DNA of 64,000 nucleotides from Tachypleus tridentatus. Taxonomy: Eukaryota > Arthropoda > Merostomata > Xiphosura > Limulidae. Below, in pieces: positions 25,033 through 37,854 of this stretch. The number at the start of each line of letters is the position of its first letter. Positions within the stretch are counted from its first letter, which is position 1. Under the pieces are notes generated by a model, which saw only the letters and a program-made list of their open reading frames with translations, did no database searches and was not told the DNA's origin. The stretch covers positions 67,000,326-67,064,325 of the forward strand of contig NC_134830.1 of NCBI RefSeq assembly GCF_004210375.1. Direction: 5' to 3'. Both the position numbers and the translations under genes were made by a program.

Positions 25033-27553
25033 ATGAACATATAGCTCGGTATAGTTACACCAACAATCACGTAGTTTAACGCCACTTTCATCAAATTAAC
25101 TTTTTTCTGATTTAAGTTGGGCTTACTTGGTCGCATATATATATTGTCCAACTGAGACCTAGAATAATCTTCTACGAGTATGTAACGCTATAATGTAACA
25201 ATACTCACTTAAGGCAACGAGGAAAATACAGAAAATTCGAGAAATACGAATTACGTCAATTTGTAATTGTTGAACTACACACACAAGGTGCGACTGCAGC
25301 CGAGTTAGGTAACGAAATTTGTCATAACCATTGTCTTATAAAATAATTACTTTTAACACTCCTGTTATGAAAATTAAATAATTGTTAAAAGTTAAATCAC
25401 TGAATGAACGAAGTAATAACTATATTTGTGTATCCGACAGAAGCGAGTGTTTCAATTCAATAAGATAGGTATGGAACACTAGTCCTGTGCTGAAATTAGA
25501 AATCTGTCTTCCGAGTTACATTTTCCTGAAACGTTTCTCGCTGAACAATTGTGTAGGCAGATGCGTTGTTTTTTGTTTTTCTTCTGTTTTCAAAACTTTA
25601 CTGCCTGTGAGCATGACACCTTTTATCAAGTTTTAAAACCAATTTACTGAAAATGCTGAATAAGTTTTAAGCTGTGTATTCTCAAGCAAAACAGTTTGCA
25701 AATTTGATGAATTTAAAAGTATTTGAATATTCTTAAAGTGAAATACAATGAATACTCTGAATGAAAAAAATAGAAGTAAGAAGTGTATCTCGAAATGGTT
25801 AAGTAAAAGTGTTAATACCAATACCAGGATACATTTTTATTTCGAGTGTGTTTCTCGTCAAGAATGAAGCAACAAGTGTTTGGCAGATGAAACTTTTCCA
25901 GATAAAAGTGCATCCGTCGGAGACATAAAACAACTTATGGAATTGAATTATACGGTTATGCTTAATAAAGCTGATACTACGATTGGAAACAAGATTATAA
26001 CACACGAAAGCCTCTTGAAGGATGACTAAGAGTTATATTCCAGAAATATAATGGGCTTTGTGAGCCAGATATTGTGTTTCAGCTTGAAAGTATGGGCATT
26101 ATTGCCGCCATGGATAATGTTGATATCCAAGATCTGAGAAGTGATTCATTTGCTTTTGTTTTCAGTTATGATTCCAGAAAAGAGTGGCGGCGCCAAGGGG
26201 GCTTTGGGGAGCTTGAGCCCCCCAAAAATGAGCCAATCCCCCTCAATCCCCCAATATTGTACCTACATATATTCATAAAATATGGAAAACACAATCGTCG
26301 TTGTTGCTTAACAATTAACATCAAAGAGACATAGATCAGTAGAACTCAACGTCTTCATTAAGACGGAAGTATGTGCCATGTGTCCCATAGCAACGTACTG
26401 AATGCACTAAAACTCATGTGCTGTATTGCCTTCCCTGTGTAATGCCATTCTATCCTGAGTTTTGACGAAGATTAGACAACCACTTTGATTTCAAGTTACA
26501 ACAGATCATCAGAAATTTTACTTGATAAACCAAAGGTTTAACAGGTACTTACACATTAATTTCATTTATCTTTTATTGAAAAGTAAAACATAGCATGCAT
26601 GTATAAGTGTACTGTGTATGGGTCAAAACTATGAAGCATTTAGCCAGTGTTGTGTCCTCTGTGAGATCATTTTGTGTTGTGTATCAGCCATCCAAAATTG
26701 TACTGATGATTGTGGCATACACTTAAAATTGTGACTTACAATCCAATTAATGTTATACTTATGATTAGAATAGTCTTACATGTTAACTGACCAAATCATA
26801 TTTCTAAACAACTCTAGAATGAATTTTGAAACTGTCATTGGGCTATTTGGAAGTGCCTAATTTAATGTAATGTAGTAGTTACATTATTGTAATAGGTGCT
26901 TGCCACACTTATGATAATAAAAACAAAATCACAATCACAGTTTCACCTGTATGAATAATGTGAACTTATGAAGAAACCAGCCTTTCTGTGAAGGTCAACT
27001 GCAATTTAGACATTTTGTTTTGGTGCTACTATGACAATTTAATATCCAGGCCGCGGGTTTGCTTTGTTCTATTTCGCAATTCCCGCCCCAAACGTCTTAA
27101 GTGTATGATCGCCGAATCGCTGACCATGGTGAACGCTCTGTGTAGGCTAACGATTGGCTTAGCCCGATCGATATCCAGATGCCAGCCGCACACCACCTCC
27201 CCCCCCCCGCTCACTCCTATTAGCTGCCCACACTTTCACAACATGCCCTATCAAAGCTGTGTTTGTGTTCCCTAATTAGCCCTGTAATTTTACATTATCA
27301 CTACCCTCTAATTAAGTACTTGTGCTACATGGTTAAAAATAAACACTTTCTCTAACAGTATATCACGGATATGTTCTGGATTTTCATGTGCTATTAATAT
27401 AATTTGGTGATTTCAATGCCGCAGAGCAGTTGTTCGTAATGTTGAACTATGTTTAGTTGTTATTTGTTCCTTATTCATGAAATGACCCAATAGTATGTAT
27501 GTTATATCTTTTTCCTTAGATTTCGATGTTTAAAATTAATATCCTTTGTAAGC

Positions 27554-27831
27554 TTGTTTGTTTGTTTTTAAATTTCTCGCAAAGCTACTCCAGGGCTATC
27601 TGCGCTAGCCGTCCCTAATTTAGCAGTGTAAGACTAGAGGGAAGGCAGCTAGTCATCACCACCCACCGCCAACTCTTAGGCTACTCTTTTACCAACGAAT
27701 AGTGGGATTGACCGTCACATTATGACGCCCCCACGGTTGGCAGGACGAGCATATTTGGTGCGACCGGGATTCGAACCCGCGACCCTCGACTACGAGTCGA
27801 ATGCCTTAACATGCTTGGCCATGCCACGCCC
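27554..27831 (-). mobile_element. SINE family A nested in the hAT element
   Basis: Full-length family A on the minus strand, ending in the tRNA-like head (gggattcgaacccgcgaccctcg, B box complement). It is flanked by a perfect 11-bp duplication CCTTTGTAAGC (27543-27553 and 27832-27842), so SINE A moved after the hAT element was in place. Confidence 0.93.
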
Positions 27832-28129
27832 CCTTTGTAAGCCCTAATGCCAATATAAGGAGAGAAATTCCCATTCGTTTCATATAGTGGTACTAGCAGT
27901 CAGCCAGCTCGGGGGTCACTTTGACGTTCACGCCCTCTGTATAAAAGGGAGTCATGTTTGTTTTCGCGGCTCTCGCTCTCTCTGGTACTCGGCCTCACAC
28001 TGTGTTTGGATTAATAAAAGGAAATCAAAATCCCACCAGGACCCAAGGACCTGGGCTAGCTTCTGGATAGTGGTCCTACCTGTCCAGACTTGAAGAGATA
28101 TCCGGCCACAGAATACAGCAGCTAGTCAA

Positions 28130-30166
28130 GATCATTCAACAAGAATTGGCGTGATCAGCACTCGTGGTTGGAGTACTCTGTGACCCAAGAAGCTGCATTC
28201 TGCTTCGCATGTCGTCTTTTCAGTCACACACACTTCAGTAAAACTGAGAAGTCCTTCACCCATGAAGGCTTCCGGAACTGGAAGAAGGCGACCACATCAC
28301 TGAAGTCCCATGATAACTCTGCAGGACACAAGTTTGCCATGCAAGCTTGGGCAGAGTTTAAATTGCAGAAAACAAAGGGTGCATGGATCTAATATGCTCT
28401 CGATGCGAGCCATGCTAAAACTGTGGAGGAAAACTGACATTACATAAGAGCCGTGATAGATGCACTGCTCTACACAGCCTGCCAGAATGAAGCCCAGAAA
28501 GGTCACAGGGAAGGTAGTCAGTCAGATAACAGGGGCAATTTCCTGGAACTTCTTGACATGATTTTCAGGTATGATGAGATCGTGAAGAAGAAGCTGAGTG
28601 GTCCTGGCAATGCCAAGTACACGCACCATGATATCCAAAACGAACTGCTTGACATCATAGCTGGAATGATCAGGAAGAATATCAGCAAAGAGGTCATGGA
28701 AGCTGAGCATTTTGCTCTAATGATGGATGAAACAAATTATATAAGCAAACAAGAACAGCTGTCCATTGTGGTAAGGTACTTCCACCAACAGAGCCTTAAC
28801 GAGGAGTTCCTGGACTTCACAGCTGCTGAGGGTCCAGATGCAGATTCATTGCTCAAGAAAATCATGGAGACTCTGGCTAAATGTGGTATTGACCATAATG
28901 CCTGCATTAGCCAGTGCTATGACGGAGCTGCAGTCATGTCAGGGCACATCAGTGGCGTACAGGAGAGGTTCAGGAGAGAGGTGTCTCAGGCCGTGTATGT
29001 CCACTGCTATGCACGTGGGCTCAACCTTGTGCTAGTTGATTGTGTACACAACGTCCAGGCTGCAGATGAGTTCTTTGTGACAATTCAGAAGCTGCACAAA
29101 TTCTTCTCTACATCGGTTATGCATGAAGAATTTCTGAAGGTACAGAAGGAGCCTGAACTCGTGAACCAGCACATAGAATTGAAGCGACTGTCAGACACAA
29201 GATGGGCCTGCCAACATGCTGCTTGTCTGGCTGTAAAAGAACCCTCCCTGCCATTGTGACAACCCTAAAGCGTCTTGTGGAGGGGAACAATGTCCACAGA
29301 GCCACTGAATCAAAGGGCATGTGCATCCTTTTAGATCAGCAGTTCGTAACCAGTCTAGTGGCCATAGAAAACTACTGCTGATGACATAACAGCTATCAGA
29401 CCACCTCCAGTCACCTGACCTGCAGCTGGCCTCTGCAGAGGACCTAGTACAATCTGTCATCTCTGATCTGTCAGAAATGAAAACTGAAGCAGCATGGAAA
29501 GACTGCTGAGGATATATGTAAGAAAGTGGGAATACGCACTAAGATGGTGCATCAAGGTGGACAGCGATCTGCCCCAGACACCTGGACGAATTCATAATCA
29601 CATCTAGTACTGGCCAAAGAGATGAACCAACACCAGATGCCAAGAGACACACCTTCTATGCCATCATAGACAGGACGCTCAACGAGCTGAATAGAAGATT
29701 CTCCTCTGATGCCTGCAGTGTTCTGATGGGTGCTACTGCATTGAACCCCAAACACTCCATATTTCTGGACAAGCAAGCACTCTTAGGAATGGCAGAAAAC
29801 TATGGTGTGGCAGAGGATGACCTCGCAGTGGAGGTCCACCAGTTGAACTGGCTAATTGCCAGGGAAAAAGACAAGGGGCAGGAAGTATCCACACCATTGG
29901 AGCTTGCAACCATGCTGTAGCCATAAAAGGATGCCTTCATGGATCTCCACAAACTTGTATGCATTGCTCTGACCCTGCCTGTGAGAGAAGTTTTTTCATG
30001 TCTGAAGCTTCTCAAAATATACTTGCGCAACAGCAGTGGTAACAACCGCACCAGCAACCTTGCTGTCATATCACTAAACTCCAGGAGGGCAAAACAACTC
30101 GATATTGATACTCTTATAGACACATTTACTGCCAATCACCAGAACAGGCGCATTGTTTTGAAGTAA
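28130..30166 (+). pseudogene. ZMYM1-like hAT transposase, broken
   Basis: Conceptual domain order: a TTF-type zinc finger (FNKNWRDQHSWLEYS, FCFACRLF, then KSHDNSAGH; about 28135-28350), the DUF4371/RNase H-like transposase core (ALMMDETNYISKQEQLS, QCYDGAAVMSG, VHCYARGLNLVLVD, LSDTRWACQH; 28453-29259), and the C-terminal hAT dimerisation region (PVREVFSCLKLLKIYLRN, TSNLAVISLNSRRAKQLD; to 30166). Breaks: in-frame TAA and TGA between 28388 and 28440, where the frame otherwise continues (AHAKTVEEN*HYIRAVIDALLY; the TGA likely came from CGA); a frameshift near 29240; stops between about 29370 and 29550; and a further stop after 29918. Not functional. Confidence 0.88.
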
Positions 30167-30643
30167 TATTGACTATAAACACAACATGATGAAAGATAGT
30201 TAGCCTGATAGTGACCTTATTTTTCCTCAGAGTGTATTAACTCCACATGGAATAATTCGTTTCTGCTATGTAAACTATGTCTTTATGTTATATTTCTTTT
30301 GATTTGTAGCTTTACTCTTAATGGTATATTAAATGTTCAATCTAAGCTAATCTTGATTTTCTTTATTATTATGTATTACCGTGGGTGGAATTTAGGTGAG
30401 CTTCCTCTTTACATATATGCATATTTTCATAAACAGATTATTTCTAATTTGTAATAATGAATTATTAATCAGTGTATGAGTTTCCAATGAAAACTGCATT
30501 GAATACGTAGTTCAAAATAACACATCTTTCTGAAATGTACCTTGGTATTTACATTATTATAATTTACCATCTACACTTCATATTGATAGCATTTTGGGAA
30601 GCCCTTCCACAGTTTACCTCAGTCATATCCTGGCGCCGCCACT

Positions 30644-33600
30644 GAAAGAAAACAATGGTTGGAAAGTGCCAACTCCGGACAGGACAAAGACACCGATAAA
30701 TATACTTGTTTAACATCAAAAGGTAATACGTAAAGTGCATGTCATGTGTATACGCTGCTGCAAACTCATTTTATAAGTTACGAATTTTTAACTTGTCTAT
30801 AAAAATGTATTTTAACATTATCATTCACTTTGTTGGGGAATGGCTGTCTTCATACTCCTATGCTTCTGAAAATTCAATAAAGATCGAGATCACAGATCAC
30901 CCCACATTTATCACAGGAAACGAAATGCGTTTTTTTTTAACTTAGATGTATATTACAAATCTAATGCATGATATCTCAAACTTGAAAAACTAGCAGTCAT
31001 GAACCTGAAACCAATAAACGACGACATCTGAGTATGACTTTTTTTTTAAACATCGTGCATTTATTAGAGTTTTTTCATCACCAAGTCAAGCCGTTTCTAA
31101 ACTTTATTTTCTAAAAAGTGTGTTCTTCGTTATCATATTTAAACCTCAAGACAGGGGGCAATAGAAAAGTTCGTAAAATATTTTAATGTAATCATCACAA
31201 TAAAAAAATCACGATATTTTAGGAATACACCATTTTTGGGGTATTTCCATAACACACATACCATTATACATTTAAATCACTTAACTGAAATGTTCTTACA
31301 TTGAAGCTGTAATAACTGTTTAGTTCAAAATATTATCAATAATGCCATGGATCAGCCATGTAAAATCCATGTGCACTGAGCTTTACTGTATAAATTAAAC
31401 TTAGTAATTGGTATTAAAGGGGTTATTATATTTAGTAATATGTAAGAGCTATCAAGCAACAGTGTTGAAAGTTGTTTATAGATAACACCTAAACTGGACA
31501 TTGATATTTGTATTTATGGCAATGCCACTTGGCTATCTGCCACCATTCATGATTTTAGACTACTAATCAGAGGGAAGGTTGCCCCCCTATGTCCCATGCT
31601 ATGGTATTTCTTTTATAATATACTCACAACTTAGAGTGGAAGTATTTCAAGATATTGAACAAAGTTAAACTTGGTTAAATAACTACAAAATCTATAGCTC
31701 TCCCACAGAGCCAACCCATGCCTGAGCATTAGTAACTACTTTTATCACACATGTTACCATCATTGTTCAAGAACATCCAGTATTCTAAATGTGTTAGGTC
31801 AATGATAACGTTAAAGTAAAAAAAAGAAAATATGGTTCCAAAATGTAAAATAAAGGTTATCTCAGATGTTTATCTGAACTAATATTGATGGCAAATGCCA
31901 GAAAGTACACCAATTCCAAATAAGCCACAAGATTTTAAATGAAAATGCCTCTGAAAACAAAGATCAATATCTTGTTTAAGCAAGATAACCCTTCTTGCCA
32001 TAAAGCATGTTAATAAAACAAGATCTGGTTTCAAAATACATAAAAATCTGCTAAATTTCTTAAAAGTGGCCAATTCCTAGAATCAAAATCTTAACACCTC
32101 TTTTGATTTTTTTTTTAAACTGTTTCCAATCCCTGTCAATTAACCAGTTCTGAGAAAAACCAATTATACAAAACATCTGAAAGAACCTAGATTTCCATAA
32201 GATAATGACAAATAAAATAGCAGCAGTTACACAGGCCAAGAGTAATGTCACTCCATATTAAGACAGTGATTACAAAGATTTTTTCTTGTAACATTTTATA
32301 TTTTTGATTGGTTACTGAATATTTGCAAAATCATAATACAAACCCTCAACTTCACTATCTGCAGCACTAAGCTGTTTGTCACTCTTGTCTAATTTCAATA
32401 AGTAAAATAACTGAATGCAAATACAATCATTAGTGCTTTATTTGGGCTGTCATAGAAAGAAACATTGTGTAGCAAAGGACATATTTAATTCTTATTTTCA
32501 AGTATATGCTCTTGTATTGGTTTAAACAACTACTTCAGACAGTTTCTGTTACAGCTTTTTCTAAAAATGTAATAACATTACGAATTTGCTGTTGATACTG
32601 ATGAAGTTGAGTTCACTTGTCCAAAACACATCCTTTTTTTTCATGTGACTTATCAATTGTTTAATCCTACTTGTTTTTAACATTGTGAACTGACAAGTTT
32701 TTTTTTAACAATACTTGTCTTGAACTGTTGGTTAGGTTTTGTGGCATGATTACTACTTTCACTAATTCAACTATGCAGAACTTAGCAATTTTGTTTGTTT
32801 GTAAAAATCCAGTACATTAATAATACTATCAAGGCATAAGATTTGGGAGCAGTATTTATTTTTTTAAGGTGAAACTTCGATTATTTTCCTGAGTACAACA
32901 AAATTTCCAGGTATTCTGCAATTTGTATTTTTCTGCACCTGTATTCTGAAAGAATATTACTTTGAACTGGACATATTTTAATTTCAAGAAATATTTTTCT
33001 GAACTTAAGTACCTATTATTCAGAAATTCATATTTAAAGAAGTGGAAGGAACAAAAAACAATTCACATAAAATAAATTTTATTTTTAATTCATATGTATA
33101 TAATAATAACAATTGTCAGTGTTCACACAGTCCAATTGCTCATATGATGGAAGAAAATGGTTTAGTACAAACAAGAAAAACTTTTTCCTACCTGTTTACT
33201 TCAATTGCATGAGGCAACATTAGCAGATTCATAAAAATCCCTATTTCTATGAACTATTAATTCTATGGCCAATTCACAATGTATTTTAAGTTTTAACAGA
33301 AACTTAAAACATTTACAAAAACAGCATAACATAAACTCTCTAGATAAAACAAATTTATTGTTGATTTCATTTGTAATTATTTAAAAAATAACATAGAACA
33401 ATGAAAAAATATAAACTGAGGATGCAGAACTACTTATGGCATGTGATATTCTTATCTTTAACTTATCCCAGTCTGTTTTTAAATGTTTTTACATAAATTT
33501 CATTAACAAAATCAAAATCCATATTCACATTATACTGTAGTACCTTTTACCACCCACAACCATACAGTTTCATCTCTTGTCAAAAATATGACAGTTGTTT

Positions 33601-34635
33601 GCTATAAAATCATACTTGAGCTTTCTAACATTTCTTAATATAAACAGTAACAATCACACATACAACAGGGTTTACACAACTCATCATAATGGATACACTG
33701 TCTATGACAATGAAATGAAATTTGGCAAAGGTAAAATGATGTATTCATGAGCATAATATAAATGCACGATCTTCCATCTGGAAATCTGCCTGATATACAT
33801 ACATTACATAACTATCTTTTTTTGTAAAAAAAAAGAAAAGAAGCAATATACAGTAGCCATTGCAACATATCATATATATACATAAATTTTATTTCCCACA
33901 TAAATATAAAATGATAATTTGGCTGACAGTTTATAGCTTTCATAAGTGTTTAACTTTCAGTTAGATGTCTTATGATGATGTATTAAATAAGGTACAAAAT
34001 AGTGCAGAAACATAATTTAGGGCTCATTAATTATTGTTGATTTTGTAGATAAATTTACAATACAATTATTACCCATAAAGACTTTAACAAGGAATAAAAT
34101 ATTAATCATTATGACATTTTGATATATCAAATGGAATGGAGAATCATCTAGTTCAGTGTTTATCAAACTTGGGTATGTTTGGATACTTCATGTCCACAAG
34201 TCATGTTTGAAATTTTGTAAAAAATATTTTTAAAAATATGATTTATAGACGAAAAAATATTTTTCATAAAATTAATGTCATATAAATTAAAATATTTAAT
34301 TTTAGAATACACCTTTTCAAGTACACAAAATCCTTTTATTTTTTCAAAACAAAATTCATAATTTCCAGGTCCGCAAAAAAAAAAGGAATTAAAAGGAGTT
34401 CTTGAGTTACTAACATTTGAGAACCACTGATCTAGTTTATATCTATAACATCTTACAAAGATATCATTACATATGGCACCACTGTGGTACGCTGTTTATA
34501 AACATGTATGATTCAATACTTGTAAGACTGCTGAAAAAAAGATGACAGAAATTACCTATATGCACCTTTATAATTGCTCTTCCAATTAATGAATGTAGGG
34601 CAATACACTGATAAACTAGCCAATTGGGTATTTTG
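30644..34635. other. AT-rich intergenic stretch downstream of HSD17B8
   Basis: No exon or RNA gene recognised. A short segment at about 31513-31583 (ggctatctgcc ... cagagggaagg) may be a badly decayed SINE A. Confidence 0.4.
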
Positions 34636-35234
34636 TTACATGAATAGACCTCCAGTTACCTCTATAACTTCACCTGTTATGTACTTGCTTTTGCTAGATG
34701 CTAAAAACAAACAAGCTTCTGCTACATCTTCAGGTTTACCACATCTTGCCAATGGTGTTAACTTCTTGAAATGACTCATTACTTTTTCTGGAATAGTCAC
34801 ACCTACAGGAGTATCAATAAAACCCGGCATTATAGCATTACACCGAATTCCATGCCTCGCCATCTCTTTGGCAACACTCTTGGTTAATCCAACAACACCA
34901 GCTTTAGATGCTGCATAATTACACTGGCCAATGTTTCCAACTTTCCCAATGATGCTGGAAATGTTAACTATGGAACCGTTTTTTATTTTTTCTGAAATCA
35001 TCAGTCGACATGCAGCTTGTGTGACAAGAAAAGTGCCCTTCAGATTGACATTTAACACATCATCGAACATTTCTTCAGTCATTTCGTCCATCAATCCATC
35101 ATGTGCAATCCCTGCACTATTTACAACAATGTCAGGTACCTGGGATAGCCTCTGATTAATAGATGTAAATAGGTTTGTCACACTATGAGACTGACTTACA
35201 TCTACTACCTCCATGATATATAGATTTTCTTCAT
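34636..35234 (-). CDS. HSD17B8: HSD17B8 exon, C-terminal (residues 56-254)
   Basis: Acceptor tttgttaatttcag|ATGAAG at 35235. The first two bases complete the GAT codon of D56, and the frame runs to TAA at 34636. It carries the NSAG, N-S-Y-K catalytic residues and the C-terminal GGLFM. Confidence 0.95.
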
Positions 35235-35629
35235 CTGAAATTAACAAAACAGATATATTACTTGTTATTCTTTGTATTTTTTTTATAACTAACCAAAACA
35301 CATAATACATAAATGTTAGTCTTACCTGATATTATTACATTCGCAACTCACGATTTCGTGAACTAGCGCTTAAACGTATAAATTGTAATATGCAGTCTTG
35401 TCGAACATAATTTTTTAGACACATTTCTAAACTATGGGCATTATTATCGTTACTAACCTTGGGGTAGAGATTGTAAGGTCAATTTTGCTGCATTTTCATT
35501 TTTGTCTGCTATAACTATTTTTGCTCCCTCACAAGCTAAAGCATGGCACACCGCTTTGCCTATCCCGCTTCCACCACCAGTCACAAGGGCTAGATGGCCA
35601 CTGAGCAACTTAGCCGAAGACATATCCAC
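34636..35629 (-). CDS. HSD17B8: (3R)-3-hydroxyacyl-ACP/17-beta-hydroxysteroid dehydrogenase type 8, complete coding region
   Basis: HSD17B8 is a mitochondrial SDR. With CBR4 it forms the 3-ketoacyl-ACP reductase of mitochondrial fatty-acid synthesis, and it also oxidises estradiol using NAD. Seen: two coding exons joined in phase 1 give 254 residues (human about 261). Motifs: TGGGSGIG cofactor loop (15-22), D67V, NSAG (94-97), N119, S149, YAASK with Y162 and K166, PGFIDTP (192-198) and the family-typical end ITGEVIEVTGGLFM. NISSIIGKVGNIGQ and VNLKGTFLVTQAA are diagnostic of HSD17B8 over other SDRs. ATG at 35623 is preceded by a likely acceptor at 35630, implying an upstream 5' UTR exon. No breaks; likely functional. 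Confidence 0.95.
35458..35629 (-). CDS. HSD17B8: HSD17B8 exon, N-terminal (Rossmann start)
   Basis: Coding from ATG 35623 to CCC CAA G|GTTAGT at 35458 (55 codons plus one base): MSSAKLLSGHLALVTGGGSG and onward through ALACEGAKIVIADKN. Upstream tatttttatttttcatcag|GTGGATATG is a good acceptor, so six bases before the ATG are probably 5' UTR spliced from another exon. An in-frame ATG further upstream (in the intron-like AT stretch) is unlikely to be used. Confidence 0.9.
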
Positions 35630-36400
35630 CTGATGAAAAATAAAAATAATATTTTTCATAGAAAGAAATGAATATGTTAAAAATAAAACAGAAATTTAGT
35701 TTAAAATTTTGATGTATAAAACGCATCTTTGTTTCCAAACACCCACTTTTAAAGAAAACTCTGTTACTTTTCCTACTGTAATATTCGTCGACGTATATTA
35801 ACTTAAAAAACTACCGCTAATCTTACGATTCGAGTTTCGATGTTTCACCACTCTTGGACCCGCGTGAACGTGTAATCTGATCTTGCATAGTACACTAAAC
35901 GCCCTCTATGCTATAGATTAAATATTCCTCAAAGTTTATTCTTATTCAAATAATGTATAACACAATATTAATGTAAAGATTAAATCTGATTCTACTTTTG
36001 GAACGAAGCAAGGCAGTATTCTACCAAATAAATTCTAAAAATACTTCCAAGTGGTAGGATTTTACATCAAGTTACATAGGTGAAACAAGAAGAAAACACA
36101 GTGCCCCATAAATCAGTATATTCGAGCACTTTCTAACATTTTGCAAAATAAACTTAACTCTGGTCACAATTTGTAAAAATGATAATAAAGAATAGCTTGA
36201 CACGTCGAAACGAAAACTTTTTTTAGTGTATTTTGTACGACGTTTCCGGCAGACACACTACGTCAAATAATTAAGATCGTGACAGATTGGTTTTAGGCTT
36301 GGGAACATCTCAAGTTACAAAATAGATTTTAAATTATAGTAACCGAAAATAATATAAAATTAAAACGATAGAAATAAACGTCTTTATAACGCCAAAATGT
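35630..36400. promoter_or_regulatory. Probable 5' flank/promoter region of HSD17B8
   Basis: CpG dinucleotides are noticeably more frequent here (cgtcgacg, acccgcgtgaacgtg, acgacgtttccgg) than in the surrounding AT-rich DNA, as expected for an animal 5' region. No TATA box or exact start can be assigned. Confidence 0.3.
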
Positions 36401-36420
36401 TATATTTATTGAACTAAACA

Positions 36421-36466
36421 ATCAGTGTTTCGCTTTGCAGTTTCGTCAGGAGCATTTCACTAAAAC
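36421..36466 (-). ncRNA. Degenerate hammerhead-like motif
   Basis: On the minus strand CTCCTGACGAAACTGCAAAGCGAAACACTG has the CTGACGA and GAAAC core spacing of the family described at 62.6 kb, but stem I and the cleavage-site triplet are not preserved. At best a relic. Confidence 0.3.
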
Positions 36467-36843
36467 ACAAATCATAATTGACAGCACAAAGATTCAGTTG
36501 GTTTAAATAACGATAATTAAATTTTATGCTTTCTCCTGCTTTTTTAGACTTTTTTATTATTTTTAATAACAAAGACTTAAAATGGAGGCTTCTATTCCAT
36601 TGCGTACTTCACTGCATTTCACAATTTTTTGTTTGGAATTTTGCAACCTTTTTTCATCAAAGAAAATATGAGAACCTGTTACCACCTTCTTCTGAACCAG
36701 TTCATTTAAGACACCTCTTTATAAACATATGAACACCATACAATATTCTAGATGAGAATTGGTAAGTGTTTTAGGGAACCTAAGTATCACATTAAATTCC
36801 TATTTTTTTCTTCATTAACAGATACAATTAGAGTCACATAGAT

Positions 36844-37122
36844 TTGTTTGTTTGTTTTTTGAATTTCGCACAAAGCTACTCGAGGGCTATATGTGCTAGC
36901 CGTCCCTAATTTAGCAGTGTAAGATTAGAGAGAAGGCAGCTAGTCATCACCACCCACTGCCAACTCTTGGGCTACTCTTTTACCAACGAATAGTGGGATT
37001 GACCGTAACATCATAACGCCCCCACGGCTTGGAGGGCGAGCATGTTTGGCGCGACGGGGATGCGAACCCGCGACCTTCGGATTACAAGTCGGGTGCCTCA
37101 ACCCACCTGGTCATGCCGGGCC
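36844..37122 (-). mobile_element. SINE family A, full length
   Basis: Full family-A sequence ending in the tRNA-like head complement (gatgcgaacccgcgaccttcgg, catgccgggcc). It lies head-to-head with the next SINE A on the plus strand, 77 bp away. Confidence 0.92.
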
Positions 37123-37198
37123 GACATGAGGAAGCAAAAGCATAAAAGGTGGATTATGTAACGTACAGGACGGCCAATAAAGATAACATTAATTACTT

Positions 37199-37535
37199 AT
37201 GGCCTGGCATGGCCTAGCGCGTAAGGCGTGCGACTCGTAATCCGAGGGTCGCGGGTTCGCGCCCTCGTCGCGCCAAACATGCTCGCCCTCCCAGCCGTGG
37301 GGGCGTTATAATGTGACGCTCAATCCCACTTTTCTTTGGTAAAAGAGTAGCCCAAGAGCTGGCGGTGGGTGATGATGACTAGCTGCCTTTCCTCTAGTCT
37401 TACTCTGTTAAATTAGGAACGACTCGGTGCAGTGGGCTAACAACCTGCTCACTAAAATATTTGTTGAAGAATCCGCAAGCGATTGCGGCCCTATGTTCCT
37501 AGATGGAATTTAATGGTGATAACTAACTAACTAAC
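37199..37535 (+). mobile_element. Chimeric SINE: family-A head with an unrelated LINE-like tail
   Basis: The head is a near-perfect tRNA-like SINE A (TGGCATGGCCTAGCGCGTAAGG; B box GGTTCGCGCCC), and the family body runs to about 37412. There it switches to an unrelated 3' end (CAGTGGGCTAACAACCTGCTCACT ... GATGGAATTTAATGGTGA) finishing in (TAAC)4. Flanking copies of TAATTACTT (37190-37198 and 37536-37544) show that head and tail inserted as one unit. The tail resembles a LINE 3' end that would supply the retrotransposition machinery; that origin is inferred. Confidence 0.8.
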
Positions 37536-37854
37536 TAATTACTTGTAGTCATTAATCATATTTAAGATGAAGTGCTTCCAATTAAAGATAAAAACAAAAC
37601 ATATTCTGTTACTTTATTTAGTCAGTTTCTAGTGAGAGACTATCAAGTGAAGACTACTTTTAAAAACATGTTATAGTTTTATAAAGATTAATGCTGGAAA
37701 GTGAAAGTTGTGAAGTTAAATACGGCTTAACAGAAAGAGTTGTTATTCTGTCCGTGTAGGTATACACAGTTTTTCTTCTTTTCCACTCGCTGCAATAAAG
37801 ATTTTGTTCATTCTTTATTCGTATTTATCCAGATTAGTTATTTTCCATTTAAAA

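Larger units (their letters stand above)
26183..30643 (+). mobile_element. hAT-superfamily DNA transposon (ZMYM1-like), degenerate
   Basis: Perfect 13-bp terminal inverted repeats AGTGGCGGCGCCA (26183-26195) and its reverse complement (30631-30643) bound a 4461-bp element. The left subterminal region is rich in C runs (gagccccccaaaaatgagcc), as in many hAT elements. The interior carries the decayed transposase and a nested SINE A with its own target duplication. The flanks (CCAGAAAAG and GAAAGAAAA) are purine-rich and similar but no exact 8-bp duplication remains. A TATA-like CTGTATAAAAGGG near 27938 may be the old transposase promoter. Confidence 0.85.

Noticed and set aside
27029-27275. Overlapping open frames on both strands in the hAT left arm
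   Set aside because: No motif, no continuation, and located in non-coding subterminal DNA of the transposon.
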